Below are positions 21,026-30,740 of a stretch of DNA of 64,000 nucleotides, one piece after another. The position numbers and the translations under genes are program-made. The stretch spans positions 103,986,021-104,050,020 of the forward strand of contig CM076991.1 of the NCBI GenBank assembly GCA_039090855.1. The letters run 5' to 3'. The stretch's first letter is position 1. Each line of letters starts with the position of its first letter. This stretch comes from Macrothele yani (taxonomy: Eukaryota; Arthropoda; Arachnida; Araneae; Macrothelidae). A model generated the notes under the pieces. That model worked only from the letters and a program-made list of their open reading frames with translations. It had not been told where the DNA came from and made no database searches.

Positions 21026-22571
21026 CACTGGTGTGCAAAAATTAAGGACGAGACGGTTTTTCGAATATAACGTCGTGCAGAAGTGCTCCACATCGACTCA
21101 AATCATACCATAAGATCCCCAAGATGTAAGAATATGGGACAAGTGAGCAAAACCGTTCAAACAACGAATCCAAAGGATACACAGGCACTTGTTCGAAAAG
21201 GTAGCTTCGAAAACAACTGGAAAGAAGACTGAAACGTCCATGTGACAGGCAGTTGCCAAAAGAAAATCCAGTCTTTAGCAGGGGATATGATCACCCCTGA
21301 CTGCGTCGCACGATTTACAACGTCTGTCCATGCTGAGGACGAGGTTGTCAAGGAGCTGTTGAGGCATCGCGACCCATTCCTCTTGTAGCGCCAATCGCAG
21401 CTGCGGAATCGTTGCTGGCTGCTGGTGACGTGCTGCCAAGCATCTCCCGAGAATGTCCCACGCGTGTTCGATTGGATTTAGGTCCGGGGACCTTGCGGGC
21501 CAATCCATGTGTTGACTATCTTCACACTCCAACAGCTCTGTGACAACCTCTGTACGATGAGGTGTAGCGTTGTCGTCCATGAAGAGGAACAAAGGGCCCA
21601 CAGAACCTCTAAACAGACGCACGTGAGGCAGGAGAACCTCGGTACAATAGCGGACCCCAGTGACTGAACCTCCTTGGAAGATGTGGAGGTCAGTACGGCT
21701 ACCAAGCATGATACCGCCCCAAACGAGAACTCCGCTACCTCCAAACCGGTCCCTTTCGATGATGTTGGAGGTGTGATTGCGTGTTCCCTGCTCTCTGCAA
21801 TTGTGTATACGTCCAGAATCGCTCGTCAGACTAAATCGGCTCTCACCCGTAAAGAGAACTCGAACTCATTGCTGATGTGTCCATTTCTTGTGTTCCTGGC
21901 ACCACAGAAACCGCCGTCTCCGATGAGCAGGCGTTAATGACACACACCGTCGTCGTGCAAATAGACCATATTTGTGCAGCCTCCTGGCTACGGTAAAACG
22001 CGATAACGGACGTCCAGTTGTCTGTTGCATGTGCCTTGCGATTTCTCCTGCTGTCTGCCGTCTGTCTCTTCTCACCTGTAGTTCAATATACCGGTCGTCC
22101 GCCGCCGTGGGTGCTTGTGGACGACCACTGCTAAACTCTCGGACAGCTGTACCTATCGTTCGAAATGCTCTCCAAGCTCGTGAAACGATGCTGTGAGCAA
22201 TCCCGAATTCCTCGGCCATATTAGTCACACTTCGACCTTCTTCCAACTTCCCAATGACGCGACCTCGGGTAAAGTCATCTAGACGTCGTCTACTGGATTG
22301 CCTGTTGGCCATATCACACGGTGGCAGCAACTCGACGTTGTTCAAACCGATGTACACCGTGCAATAACTTTCACCGAATTGCTAAGCGTACACCGACCGT
22401 GTGCTTTATACCCTTCCGACCCTACCCCTACGTTATGCTGCATATATGTGCATGCCCTACCGTACCGGACCCTAGTCTATCTCCTGGGTGGTCTTTCGGT
22501 CCGTTCTGTCTGCTCGTTCCGCTGTTGTGCTAATTTCTCCTCTTCGTCCTTAATTTTTGCACACTAGTGTA
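21026..22571 (-). mobile_element. Tc1-like transposon, well preserved
   Basis: Left end 'cactggtgtgcaaaaattaa' plus ggacga (from 21029) and the complement of the right end 'tcgtccttaatttttgcaca' plus ctagtg (to about 22568) form inverted repeats of about 26 bp with one mismatch. Both are preceded by TA. Length about 1.54 kb. One transposase gene on the minus strand fills it. Confidence 0.9.
21275..22312 (-). pseudogene. Tc1-like transposase with one stop and a lost catalytic aspartate
   Basis: A single frame of 345 codons from ATG at 22312 (MANRQSSRRRLDDFTRGRVI). It has an N-terminal helix-turn-helix (SVTNMAEEFGIAHSIVSRAW), a GRP hinge (SSGRPQAPTAADDRYI) and a second helix-turn-helix (RPLSRFTVARRLHKYGL). 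A TGA stands where a Trp is usual (HQQ-stop-VRVLF). The catalytic core follows: FTGESRFSL (usual FTDESRF, so the first Asp is Gly), MDDNATPHRT (second Asp present) and NPIEHAWD (Glu present). It ends RGDHIPC. Only one nonsense codon breaks the frame, so the insertion is recent, but the Asp-to-Gly change alone should abolish catalysis. Confidence 0.92.
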
Positions 22572-22579
22572 CAATGGTA

Positions 22580-23330
22580 ACACAAGACATAGCAGCACAT
22601 TTGAACACCAGTTGGAATGATCCCGTTTTCTAAAGCTCCATCGTGCCGATATATATATATAACCGTGCTCCGATCCAGAGACTCTGGTTGCCAACATCAA
22701 TGCAACAAATCGTGTAAGTTTGTACAAAATACACAAAAAGGGGGTTGTTAAAGACTGACAGCGTGTCATCTGGTCCAATGAATGGTTCTTCATATTGTTT
22801 CACACTACTGGTAGAGTGTACGTCTGGCGTAAGTCATCTGAAGAAGCGTCCATCCCTATGGTTTGATTCCGACTGTGAAACATGGAGGTGGATCCCTAAT
22901 GTCGTGGGATACCACAGTATTGCATTCTTTAGGTCCGCTGGTTATTCTGCAGGGCTGTATCACATCTGCAACGCACGAATTCATTCTTGAGGACCGCCTA
23001 CACCAAATTTTGCAGGCGTAGTTTTCCAATGACCGTCAGTGAGTTCAAGAAGATAATGCACGCCTGCATCGTGCTACCAGTGTCAAGTTGTGGTTTGCAG
23101 AGCAGGAGGATGAGACACAACAGCTACCTTGGGCACCTCAATACCCAGATCTCTACAATATCGAACATTTGTGGGAAATCTGGAGCTTAGACTACAATGT
23201 CAGCCTCCAACATGACTGGCACAGTTGGGATATATTTTACAGGAATGATTATCTTAAATTCCGTAATCGTATGATCATGAATTCTGTAAGTCTATTTCAA
23301 GTCAAATCGCTTTTATTTTAAAAGCCCGAG
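22580..23330 (+). pseudogene. Tc1-like transposase relic
   Basis: Plus-strand fragments in several frames: RVIWSNEWFFILFHTTGRVY (first catalytic region, Asp lost), a 'KHGGGSLMVWG'-like stretch near 22880, 'FILEDRLHQ', then 'VQEDNAPIHRATS'-like coding (23050-23080, second Asp region) and WAPQYPDLYNIEHLWEIWSL (third region; usual SPDLNPIEHLW). Frameshifts and stops throughout. No inverted repeats found. Confidence 0.72.
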
Positions 23331-23573
23331 ATTAGCCTATCGCTTTTTTAATAAAAAGTTATGCGCAAACAGTAAGAGTTTCCATTGTTTTGATAAACCT
23401 ATGTATGTCAGTGGCGTAGCCAGAAATTTCTTAAGGGGTGAGGTCCATGGATTCGGTTCATCGGAGAAAGACTCCCGGAAAAAAATACTCCAAGTGGGAA
23501 TAATCCCAAAATCTTTAAAAGACAAAAATGAGAAAAACTTCACTGAGAAAAAACTTTTTTCAATATATATACA

Positions 23574-24120
23574 CATCATCATCATCATCATCATCATCAT
23601 TGTCAACCATTATCAATCCACTGATGGATGAAGGTCTTCCCAAGTTTCTTCCACAACGTTCTATCTTGCGCCAGCCTCTTTCATGTCACTCCCACAAGCT
23701 TTCAAATTTCATCCACCCATCTCCCATGTGATCTTCTTCTGGGCCTTTTCTAGTCCCCTGGAATTCAGTCTAAAATTTCGGTTTTCCATGGGTGGTCCGT
23801 TCTTTTGGAAACATGTCAAGCACATTGCCATTTCAGGGATTTTACTCTGATCATGATGTCTTCCACTCTTGTCATTTTTCTTACCCATCATTTCCTCTTC
23901 TTATCCCTTCTGGTTACACCAAGATGCATCTCTCCATGCTTCTTTCAGTTGTCTGCAGGCTTTGTATGTCTTTTTATTTGAGGTCCACGTCTCTGCTCCG
24001 TACATAAGCACTGGAAGAATGCATTGATTAAACACTTTTCTTTTAAGACATAATGGCACATCATTCTTAAAGGTTGTACTGTTTCTTCCAAAATCTCTCC
24101 AACCCAGTTTTACACGTTGT
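23574..24120 (-). mobile_element. RTE-like LINE 3' fragment (copy D) with (CAT)n tail
   Basis: Eight or more CAT units (about 23576-23600) form the 3' tail, followed by sequence closely parallel to 11481-12010. The minus-strand frame gives DFGRNSTTFKNDVPLCLKRK and CILPVLMYGAETW. 5' truncated near 24120. TA repeats stand next to the tail on the outside, as in copy B. Confidence 0.82.
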
Positions 24121-24323
24121 GGCCAACGCCCATAACCAAAAATCAACTAACTCAAACAGAAAAATCTACTAAAAATCCGCTAACTCATAAATAAAATCAA
24201 CTTAAAAAAACTACTAAAAGCAAGGTAATAATTGAAACTTCTTTTTGATATAAATAAAAACAAAACCAAGTTAAACAAAGTGTACATATCTTTGCAATTA
24301 TAGTACTACAGGATATTGCATAT

Positions 24324-24545
24324 AGCCGCCCCGGTGGCGCAGTGGTCTAAGGCGTTGGCCTCTGATCATTCGTCCGTAAGGGGTCCGGGTTCGAATCCCG
24401 GTCAGGCATGGGTGTTGTGTTTGTCTTACGGCACTGGTTCTCTCCCTTCCCTGGAACCAGTGACCCTAAATTAGGGACGGGCGACTGCTTATAGCCCATT
24501 GAGTTGCTCACGGTGGTCGTTAAACCTCCAATCAAAAAAAATAAA
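24324..24545 (+). mobile_element. Young tRNA-derived SINE (family 1)
   Basis: Head 'ccgccccggtggcgcagtgg', B box, full body and A-rich tail. Target duplication 'atattgcatata' (12 bp) on both sides (about 24312-24323 and after the tail). Confidence 0.93.
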
Positions 24546-24549
24546 AAAA

Positions 24550-25080
24550 ATATTGCATATATTTATTGTTTTCCTTGCAGACCATTAACCCAAAGTTCTT
24601 AGACAGACTATTGAATTAAGTACTTTATACATTTTAGGATTTGATGTGTTAAGAAAAACACGAGAACTGTGTAGTACTTTAGAAAGACTTGTGCCCATAT
24701 TTCTAACCAGCTTACGGAATGTATTTCCCTTTTTTCGAAAGCAATATGTTAAAAAAAATTCTTATTCTTTTCTCCCTGCATTCCATCTTTAATTACTATT
24801 AGATATTTGGGGGTTGGAGAAATGGGGGGAGGGGGGCTAGGGGATATATCATGTGCACCATAAGCTGCTCTTTCGGCCATAAGCAGTTGGGCGTCCGGGG
24901 CGGAGAATAGGCGACGTAGAACGGACGCACTATGCTTGCTTTATTGGGGTATTAGCCAGAAACCAGCATCTTTGACCACTTGGTTGACGAGGTGGCTTTG
25001 ATCGTCCGCTGTGGCGAAAGGCTGGTGTCGTAGAGCTGGCGTATCACTCATGCCTTGTGCAGCGGCTGGCCAGAAACCAG
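24550..25080. other. No gene recognised
   Basis: AT-rich, then a G-rich stretch near 24810-24845. The 13-bp sequence 'gccagaaaccagc' occurs at about 24955 and again at about 25071, which could be a target duplication of something between them. I could not identify the 100-bp insert. Confidence 0.4.
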
Positions 25081-25083
25081 CGG

Positions 25084-25292
25084 CCGCCTTGGTGGTGCAG
25101 TGATCTAGGCAGTTTCTTCTCATTATTCGTCCGAGATGGGTCCGGGTTCGAATCCCAGTGAGGCATGAATATTGTGTATGACTTATGGCTCTGTCTCTCT
25201 CCCTTCCCTGGAACCAGTGGCCCTAAATTAGGGACGGGTGACTGCTTATAGCGCATTGAGTTGCTCACAGTGGTCGTTAAGCCTTTATTTAA
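25084..25292 (+). mobile_element. tRNA-derived SINE (family 1)
   Basis: A-box region 'ttggtggtgcagtgatctag', B box 'gggttcgaatcccag', body 'cctggaaccagtggccctaa' and a short A-rich tail. Moderately diverged. No clear target duplication. Confidence 0.85.
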
Positions 25293-26387
25293 AAAAGCAG
25301 TACATTTTACCACTCCACCGCTGGGGTGTTTTTGATCGTTTTCTGATTTTCTGTAAATGTAGCCATCGAGTTTAAATGCTCCAGGTAAGAAAGAAAAGTA
25401 AATCCCAAAATGAAGATGATAGCCCTGCACTCTTTTTTTATGCTAGTACTGTAATCTTTCTATTGAGTAGTAAACTGCCGCTCTATGCACTCAGAGACAT
25501 GCTTAAAACTCTTGAGAACTGCTGTAATTTGCATTCATAATTAACAATTACACAAGATAGGGAATTTGTACAATTCAAATCTTCACAGCTGTAATTCTAT
25601 ATCCATTTTGATGGCTCAAAATTGACATATGTATTCACTTCTGTAGTTTACAATCATCATGTTATAGAGGAACGTAAACTCCGATTATTTAAAATTGAAT
25701 TTACAATATTATCTAAAAACATTTAATTTCAGGACGATAATAAAGTTTAATTCTGGAAATATCTGTCGATGATAAAGTTTACTTCTGGGAATTTCCGTCG
25801 ATGATAATATAAATTACAAAACATATTGGATTTAAAATTATGTGTCTTTTGTGTGCTTGCCTTTATGCACTAAAAAGAATTTACACCGGATACACACTTT
25901 CATTATAAAGGAAGTAATCAACTACTGTTTATTGTCGATTAACAAAAAGTTCAGCAGTCAATTACTGAATTTACTTTCTATATTTTCTCTAATAGTAAAC
26001 TAAAACAGCAACACTGCTTACTAATCATAAGCAGAGTCATGTATATATTTTTTTTTTATATACTTCACATAACAAAAGTCCTACATGCCACTTCCCCATA
26101 CGAAATTTCTAGGAAATAAATGTTATCACCACTTGTGGCGACGGTAATTCAACATAGGAAAAAACTTGATATTTCTGGCAATGTAGTTACGGTTGATTAC
26201 AACTTAAAAATAGAAAACAATGAAAAATGAAAGTAATAAACAAGAATAATGAAAACAACTGAATTTTTCGGACAGTCGACCAGATTTTTCAACTATCAAC
26301 TAAATCAGAAATTTTCCAACCAAGTGCTGGGTGAAATCAACTAGATCTGGTTGAAAATCAACTAAATTGGCAACACTGGTTGTGATG
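25293..26387. other. No gene recognised
   Basis: Strongly AT-rich sequence with short direct repeats ('gataaagttta', 'ggaaatatctgtcgatgat' around 25740-25805) and 'caactaaat' motifs near 26280-26370. No coding motif seen. Confidence 0.45.
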
Positions 26388-26984
26388 TATATTCTAAATT
26401 AACTTTCCTTTTTAGTTACTTTCCCTATGTAAATTTTGAGTTTGTTCACACTTAACGTGATATCTTCTCTCTCAAACGAATACTGTTGGCAACACAATTG
26501 AGGTCAGAATAAACGTGACGTATGCCTGTTATGAGATAAGAAAGAGAGATAAAAACTACGAGACAACAGTTGCTCGTGTGGGGTGTTGAATGTGGTTGAG
26601 CCGCCCCCGGTGGCGCAGTGGTCTAAGCGATGGCCTCTGATCGTTCGTCCGTAAGGGGTCCGGGTTCGAATCCAGGTGAGGCATGGATGTTGCACTGACT
26701 CTCTCCCTTCCCTGGAACCAGTGACCCTAAATTAGGGACGGGCGACTGCTTATAGCCCATTGGGTTGCTCACGGTGGTCGTTAAACCTCCAATAAAAAAA
26801 AATGGGGTTGATATTAATTTGTTAAGTAAAATGTGCAGTGCTATGTTGTATTAATGAAATCATCAGGAATAAAGCCAATTTCCGTAAGTTTGACTTCTGT
26901 TTAAATGCTTCGCCTGGCCGTTAAGGTTTAATTTAGGAACTCTTTCATCGTATGGTTATGTTTTAAAATAACGTAAGAAGAGTG
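26388..26984. repeat. Dispersed repeat, first copy (solo-LTR-like), with SINE inside
   Basis: Begins 'tgtgatgtatattctaaatt' and, apart from the SINE at 26602-26803, follows 27969-28420 closely. Shared blocks include 'ctctcaaacgaatactgttg', an 'aataaa' box near 26870, 'ccgtaagtttgacttctgtt' and 'ggccgttaaggtttaattta'. A TG start and an AATAAA near the end suit a long terminal repeat, but no partner LTR or internal region is present, so the class is uncertain. Confidence 0.5.
26602..26803 (+). mobile_element. Young tRNA-derived SINE (family 1) with a body deletion
   Basis: Head with A and B boxes, then a deletion of about 20 bp relative to other copies ('ggatgttgcactgactctct'), body and A tail. 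Flanks 'tgtggttga' and 'tggggttga' look like a slightly changed target duplication. Confidence 0.88.
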
Positions 26985-27486
26985 ATAAAAGTTCAGTACG
27001 AAAAGACTTTACGTTATAACGTTGATTAATTTTTTCATCGATGCGACCTTTGTTTGATATCTGCTTCCCAAGATAATCGGTTACTTCCAGCTTTTCCCCA
27101 TCAGTCGATAAACCATCATTTTTTGTAAGAGCATTGTACATCCGTTTTGTCCTCTGAAAGTTCATTTTTAATCCCACTTCTTTACTCTTGTCATCACGTT
27201 CTTGGATCTTACTCTGCAGCTCTGAAGGGGCAGTTGCAAAAATGACTTCGTCATCAGCAAAACGAAGGTGATTTAAATAATCTCCATTAATCTTTATCCC
27301 TTTGTTTTTCCAGTTCAATGATTGAAAGACATTATGCAATGTAGCATTAAAGAGTTTGGGTGATATGGTGTCACTTTGTTTCACTCTTTTTCCAATTTTT
27401 ATTGGTGCTATTATCCTCAAACAACCGAACTTTTGCCCTTGCATTTTCATAGATGTTACTAATAATATTAATGTATGCATCTTCAA
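26985..27486 (-). mobile_element. RTE-like LINE internal fragment (copy E)
   Basis: The minus strand parallels 11995-12490 of copy B: LFNATLHNVFQSLNWKNKGI, LRFADDEVIFATAPSELQ and GLKMNFQRTKRMYNAL, including the FADD catalytic box. Both ends are truncated. The 5' end at 27486 abuts 'catatatatata', again a TA run. Confidence 0.82.
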
Positions 27487-27680
27487 TACATATATATATA
27501 TGGCTTTAAATTCATACTGAGTCCCTCTTAAGGGGGAGCGGACCCGGCTACCCCCGCCTCCTCCCGCTTGGGTACGTCTATGCTCTATGTTATGTATTTG
27601 ATTGTTGGTCTACTAAACAAAAATACTGGAAGTCTTGGGTAAGAGTGAGAAATAAAGATTCCTTTTACCAAAAAAGCTGT

Positions 27681-28685
27681 TGTGAAAACACATATTTGTA
27701 CACCGAACCCTGGTCCCCTCACTCCAGAGTAAGTTGCTTTCCCAACTGAACTATCCGGACATGTGCACTCATTGCTATCTGCCTTTATCTCATGTGCATC
27801 CTGCGGGACAGGCACGTCACATCTCCCCCTCCCCTCCCCGGTCAGCCGGGACCATGTGTCGCTGTAGGCAGTCATCCGCTGAAGAACGTGCATTTGAGAA
27901 ATCCCAGACAATTTGGTGTGTGGAACGTAACATCACACACATTTATTTTCTCGAAGCACTGAAGAAGGTGTGACGTATATTCTAAATTAACTTTCCTTTT
28001 TAGTTTCTTTTCCTATGTAAATCTTGAGTTTATTCTCAGTTATACTTCACTCTTAACGTGATATGTTTTCTCTCAAACGAATGCTGTTGGCAACATAATT
28101 GAGGTTGAATGAAGGTGACGTATGCCTGATATAAGATAACAACGAGAGATAAAAAGTACGACTAAACTGTTGTAAACAAGCGTTGTTAAAGAGAGCGTTG
28201 CTTGGAGACGTGTTGCAAGTTGAGCGTTGTGAAAAGAACTGTGTGGTGTGTGGAGAGTTTAATGCAATATGCTATGCTATGTTACGATGTGTTGGCTACA
28301 TCCTTGAATAAAGCATCTTTTCCGTAAGTTTGACTTCTGTTGTTTACATGTTTCGTCTGGCCGTTAAGGTTTAATTTAGGAACTATTTCATCTCATGGTT
28401 ATGCTTTTAAAATAACGTAGAAGTAAGAAAAGGCTTCTATGTCATAAAGGGATTTTCATTTTTCCTGTCTTACGGTGTGGAAAAAACATCACACCATTGC
28501 GAGAAACTTACCGACCAGGTCATCCTTGAAGTTCGGGCGCCAATGTGAAAACACAAGTTTGTCTATCGAATCCGGGTCCCCCTCGCTCCGGAGTAAGTCG
28601 CTCTCCCAACTGAGCTACGCGGACAAGTGCTCTCATTGCTATCTGCCTTTATCTCATGTACGTCCTGCGACACAGGCACGTCACA
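27681..28685 (-). mobile_element. Miniature LTR retrotransposon (TRIM-like), copy 2
   Basis: Two direct repeats, 27681-27821 and 28544-28685 (about 141 bp), begin TGTGACGTGCCTGT on the minus strand and end TTTTCACA. The 4-bp target duplication CTGT flanks the whole (27677-27680 and 28686-28689). On the minus strand, one base after the first LTR comes the primer-binding site TGGCGCCCGAAC (28542-28531). Just before the second LTR is a purine tract (complement of 27822-27839). Each LTR contains a tRNA-like segment, degraded on the left. The 722-bp interior codes for nothing recognisable and holds another repeat (27969-28430). Removing that repeat leaves about 250 bp, comparable to copy 1. Confidence 0.85.
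27969..28430. repeat. Dispersed repeat, second copy, nested in TRIM-like copy 2
   Basis: Parallels 26388-26984 without the SINE, from 'tgtgacgtatattctaaatt' to about 'aataacgtagaag'. It sits between 'cgaagcactgaag' and 'tttttcctgtcttacggtgt', which are adjacent in TRIM-like copy 1 (about 30299-30325). It is therefore a later insertion. Confidence 0.6.
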
Positions 28686-28689
28686 CTGT

Positions 28690-30080
28690 CATAATGCGTA
28701 GTTAAGGAGTTCCATGTGATTGTGCTCCGATGGGACCTTTAATATTCGTGCAGTTCTTTCACCCTGAGTGCGTAAACTCGATTCGAAATATAGATTACGA
28801 GGAAAATTTGCATTCATTTTTCTTTTCTGCGCGACGAAAGATATGGTTTGAGGTGTAGTTAAGCATAAACCTGGGCCCCTGTTTCGATCGTATGAGGTAA
28901 TTCTTGTAGTAGCTATAGTCTTATTGCGACAGCTGACAAGAAAATCATTCCGCTTCCTACCGGGAATGCTTCCGCGTGATTTAATAAAGGGAAGACATAA
29001 AATCAGCACATGCACCATCAAAGCTCGCGCTGTCATCAATTAGTACGTCCATTAATCAAACACAAGACGACGTCTTACTCCAGGAGTTTTAATATTTCTC
29101 GAGAAGAGAAATCTAATTTTTTTCTTGCGGGTTATATTTAGCACTCTTCGGCGAGAAAAGAGCCAGAGAGGGGTGGGAGAGGGGGGTTAGGTAATGGGAA
29201 AATGCCGAGAGCAGTCCTGTGTTGTATTAAAATGCAATTAATAAACAACGCAGTTGCACAACAGGTGCCAAATGCATTTCTTTATGCGAAGACTTGGGTC
29301 GTTAGCGCCTTCGCTTGTTTCGCATCTGCGTGTCCTTCTTCCCCCAGCCTTCTTCATTTGTCACCATTAGACGATCTGCCATGACGACAGAGAATAAACG
29401 CGACAAACATTGCCAGCCGCAAAGGATTTTCTTTTTTTCCCTCTCTCTCTCTCTCTCTTTTAATGAATTTCCAATTCCTAAATGATCTTATGTCCCAGAT
29501 GAAAAGTCTTGTGGCCTTTGATTACCGTCGTGGCACGAATGCGTTTAATTGCTGCATTGTAATTATAGTTGAGTTTTATTACGCTTGAGGGTTTCCTTCA
29601 AAAATTTTTTGATGAGGTAACAGCTTTTACATGAAATGCCGAAGTCTTTGCTTCGGGGCTGCTGAGCTCTTTAGCAAAGGTGAGGAACTTTTAGCTGCAT
29701 TACAGATTTTTTGCATTAAGAAATTTCACATCACTTAAGTAATTTTCATATATGGATTTTGAGTTGGCGTTTGTTTTATGTTACGTTGATTCAGTTTAGA
29801 GGATTATATACACCCCAGCTCTTTCAGTTTTCGCGGAAATTCCAGATGATCCGAAAACTAAGTGCATTACGTAAGCTTATTCCGCTTAAAAAAATAAAAA
29901 TTAACAAAATCAGAAGCCGTGTAACACGAATACTCCATTATTTTCTCAAATTGAAAATAAAGTGCAAATTGTAACGCCTTGAAAGTACAATCATAACGTT
30001 CTACTAAAAAAAATTATTGAAGTGAGATTTTTGTATTTAGTTAAAGTCTTTCGCAACTTCTAAGTTAATTAAAGCACTCT
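28690..30080. other. No gene recognised
   Basis: Mixed sequence with a CT-rich stretch (29440-29460) and a G-rich patch near 29165-29190. ORFs of 60-116 codons on both strands show no family motif. This is one of the few longer stretches without identifiable repeats, so it could be older unique DNA. Confidence 0.45.
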
Positions 30081-30114
30081 AGTGTATAACGAAGTAAATT
30101 TCTCCGTCATTTTT

Positions 30115-30186
30115 ATCCGCGCCAGGATTCGAACCCGGGTTCCCTCATTTCGGAATAAGTTGCTCTACCAATTGAGCTACGCGGAC
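30115..30186 (-). ncRNA. tRNA-like sequence inside the 3' LTR of TRIM-like copy 1
   Basis: A 72-nt segment reading GTCCGCGTAGCTC..., A box 'tagctcaattggtagagc', B box 'gggttcgaatcctgg', ending GCGCGGA. The acceptor ends can pair over seven positions and the D and T arms are recognisable. The anticodon arm has stem pairs but a six-base loop (TCCGGA in related copies), so it is not a normal functional tRNA. Confidence 0.7.
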
Positions 30187-30270
30187 GCGGACGCTTTATT
30201 CTGATTCCTATCTGCCTTTATGTCGTGTGCGTCCTTCTGGCAGGTACGTCAAATCTCCTGGTACGTTACA

Positions 30271-30283
30271 TCATCTCCCCCTT
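30271..30283 (-). promoter_or_regulatory. Polypurine tract of TRIM-like copy 1
   Basis: Minus strand AAGGGGGAGATGA immediately upstream of the second LTR. In LTR retroelements this tract primes plus-strand DNA synthesis. Confidence 0.8.
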
Positions 30284-30386
30284 ATTTTTTTTTTTTTTCG
30301 AAGTGCTGCTCTTATTTTTCCTATCTCGCGGTGTGGAAATAACATCACACCATTGCGAGATTTTGAACGGTCGGGTCATCCGGATA

Positions 30387-30398
30387 GTTCGGGCGCCA
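30387..30398 (-). promoter_or_regulatory. Primer-binding site of TRIM-like copy 1
   Basis: Minus strand TGGCGCCCGAAC, one base from the LTR. This matches the 3' end complement of lysine tRNAs used by many LTR retroelements. The same 12 bases at the same distance occur in copy 2 (28542-28531). Confidence 0.82.
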
Positions 30399-30429
30399 TT
30401 ATAACGAAGTAAATTTCTCCGTCATTTCT

Positions 30430-30501
30430 GTCCACGCCAGGATTCGAACCCGGGTCCCCTCATTCCGGAATAAGTTGCTCTACCAATTGAGCTACGCGGA
30501 C
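30430..30501 (-). ncRNA. tRNA-like sequence inside the 5' LTR of TRIM-like copy 1
   Basis: Same 72-nt tRNA-like unit as at 30115-30186, in the sense orientation of the element. An AATAAA lies just upstream of it in the LTR, and about 30 bp separate it from the LTR end. If its A and B boxes work, transcription by RNA polymerase III would start inside the LTR. That is an inference. Confidence 0.7.
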
Positions 30502-30740
30502 GTTTTATTCTGATTCCTATCTGCCTTTATGTCGTGTGCGTCCTTCTGGCAGGTACGTCACATCTCCTGGTACGTTACAAGTGCATCACGTAAACGCTAC
30601 GTAACGTTCCAGTCAAAGTCTCATTCTTACTCAAATAATGCTAATATTTGGGGCAGAGTTAGAAACGGGTCAAAAATTTGGACCCGGACACGACCCGGAG
30701 CTGACCTGGACAAATCTACTTTGAGCTATAAATTTGAATA

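Larger units (their letters stand above)
30085..30579 (-). mobile_element. Complete miniature LTR retrotransposon (TRIM-like), copy 1
   Basis: Two LTRs, 30085-30270 (186 bp) and 30400-30579 (180 bp), are nearly identical; the length difference is a duplicated CGGACG. Read on the minus strand each LTR begins TGTAACGTACC and ends CGTTATA. The flanking 4-bp target duplication is AGTG (30081-30084 and 30580-30583). One base after the first LTR stands TGGCGCCCGAAC (30398-30387), a primer-binding site of the lysine-tRNA type. The interior is only 129 bp, has no ORF, and ends in the polypurine tract AAGGGGGAGATGA (complement of 30271-30283) directly before the second LTR. Total 495 bp: a non-autonomous element of TRIM architecture. 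Confidence 0.9.

Noticed and set aside
23337..23606. ORF beginning with a run of Met
   Set aside because: It is the translation of the (ATG)n complement of the LINE tail repeat.
24955..25083. Small transposon bounded by 'gccagaaaccagc' direct repeats
   Set aside because: Only the direct repeat supports it; no inverted ends, no second copy seen, so kept only as a note in the feature list.
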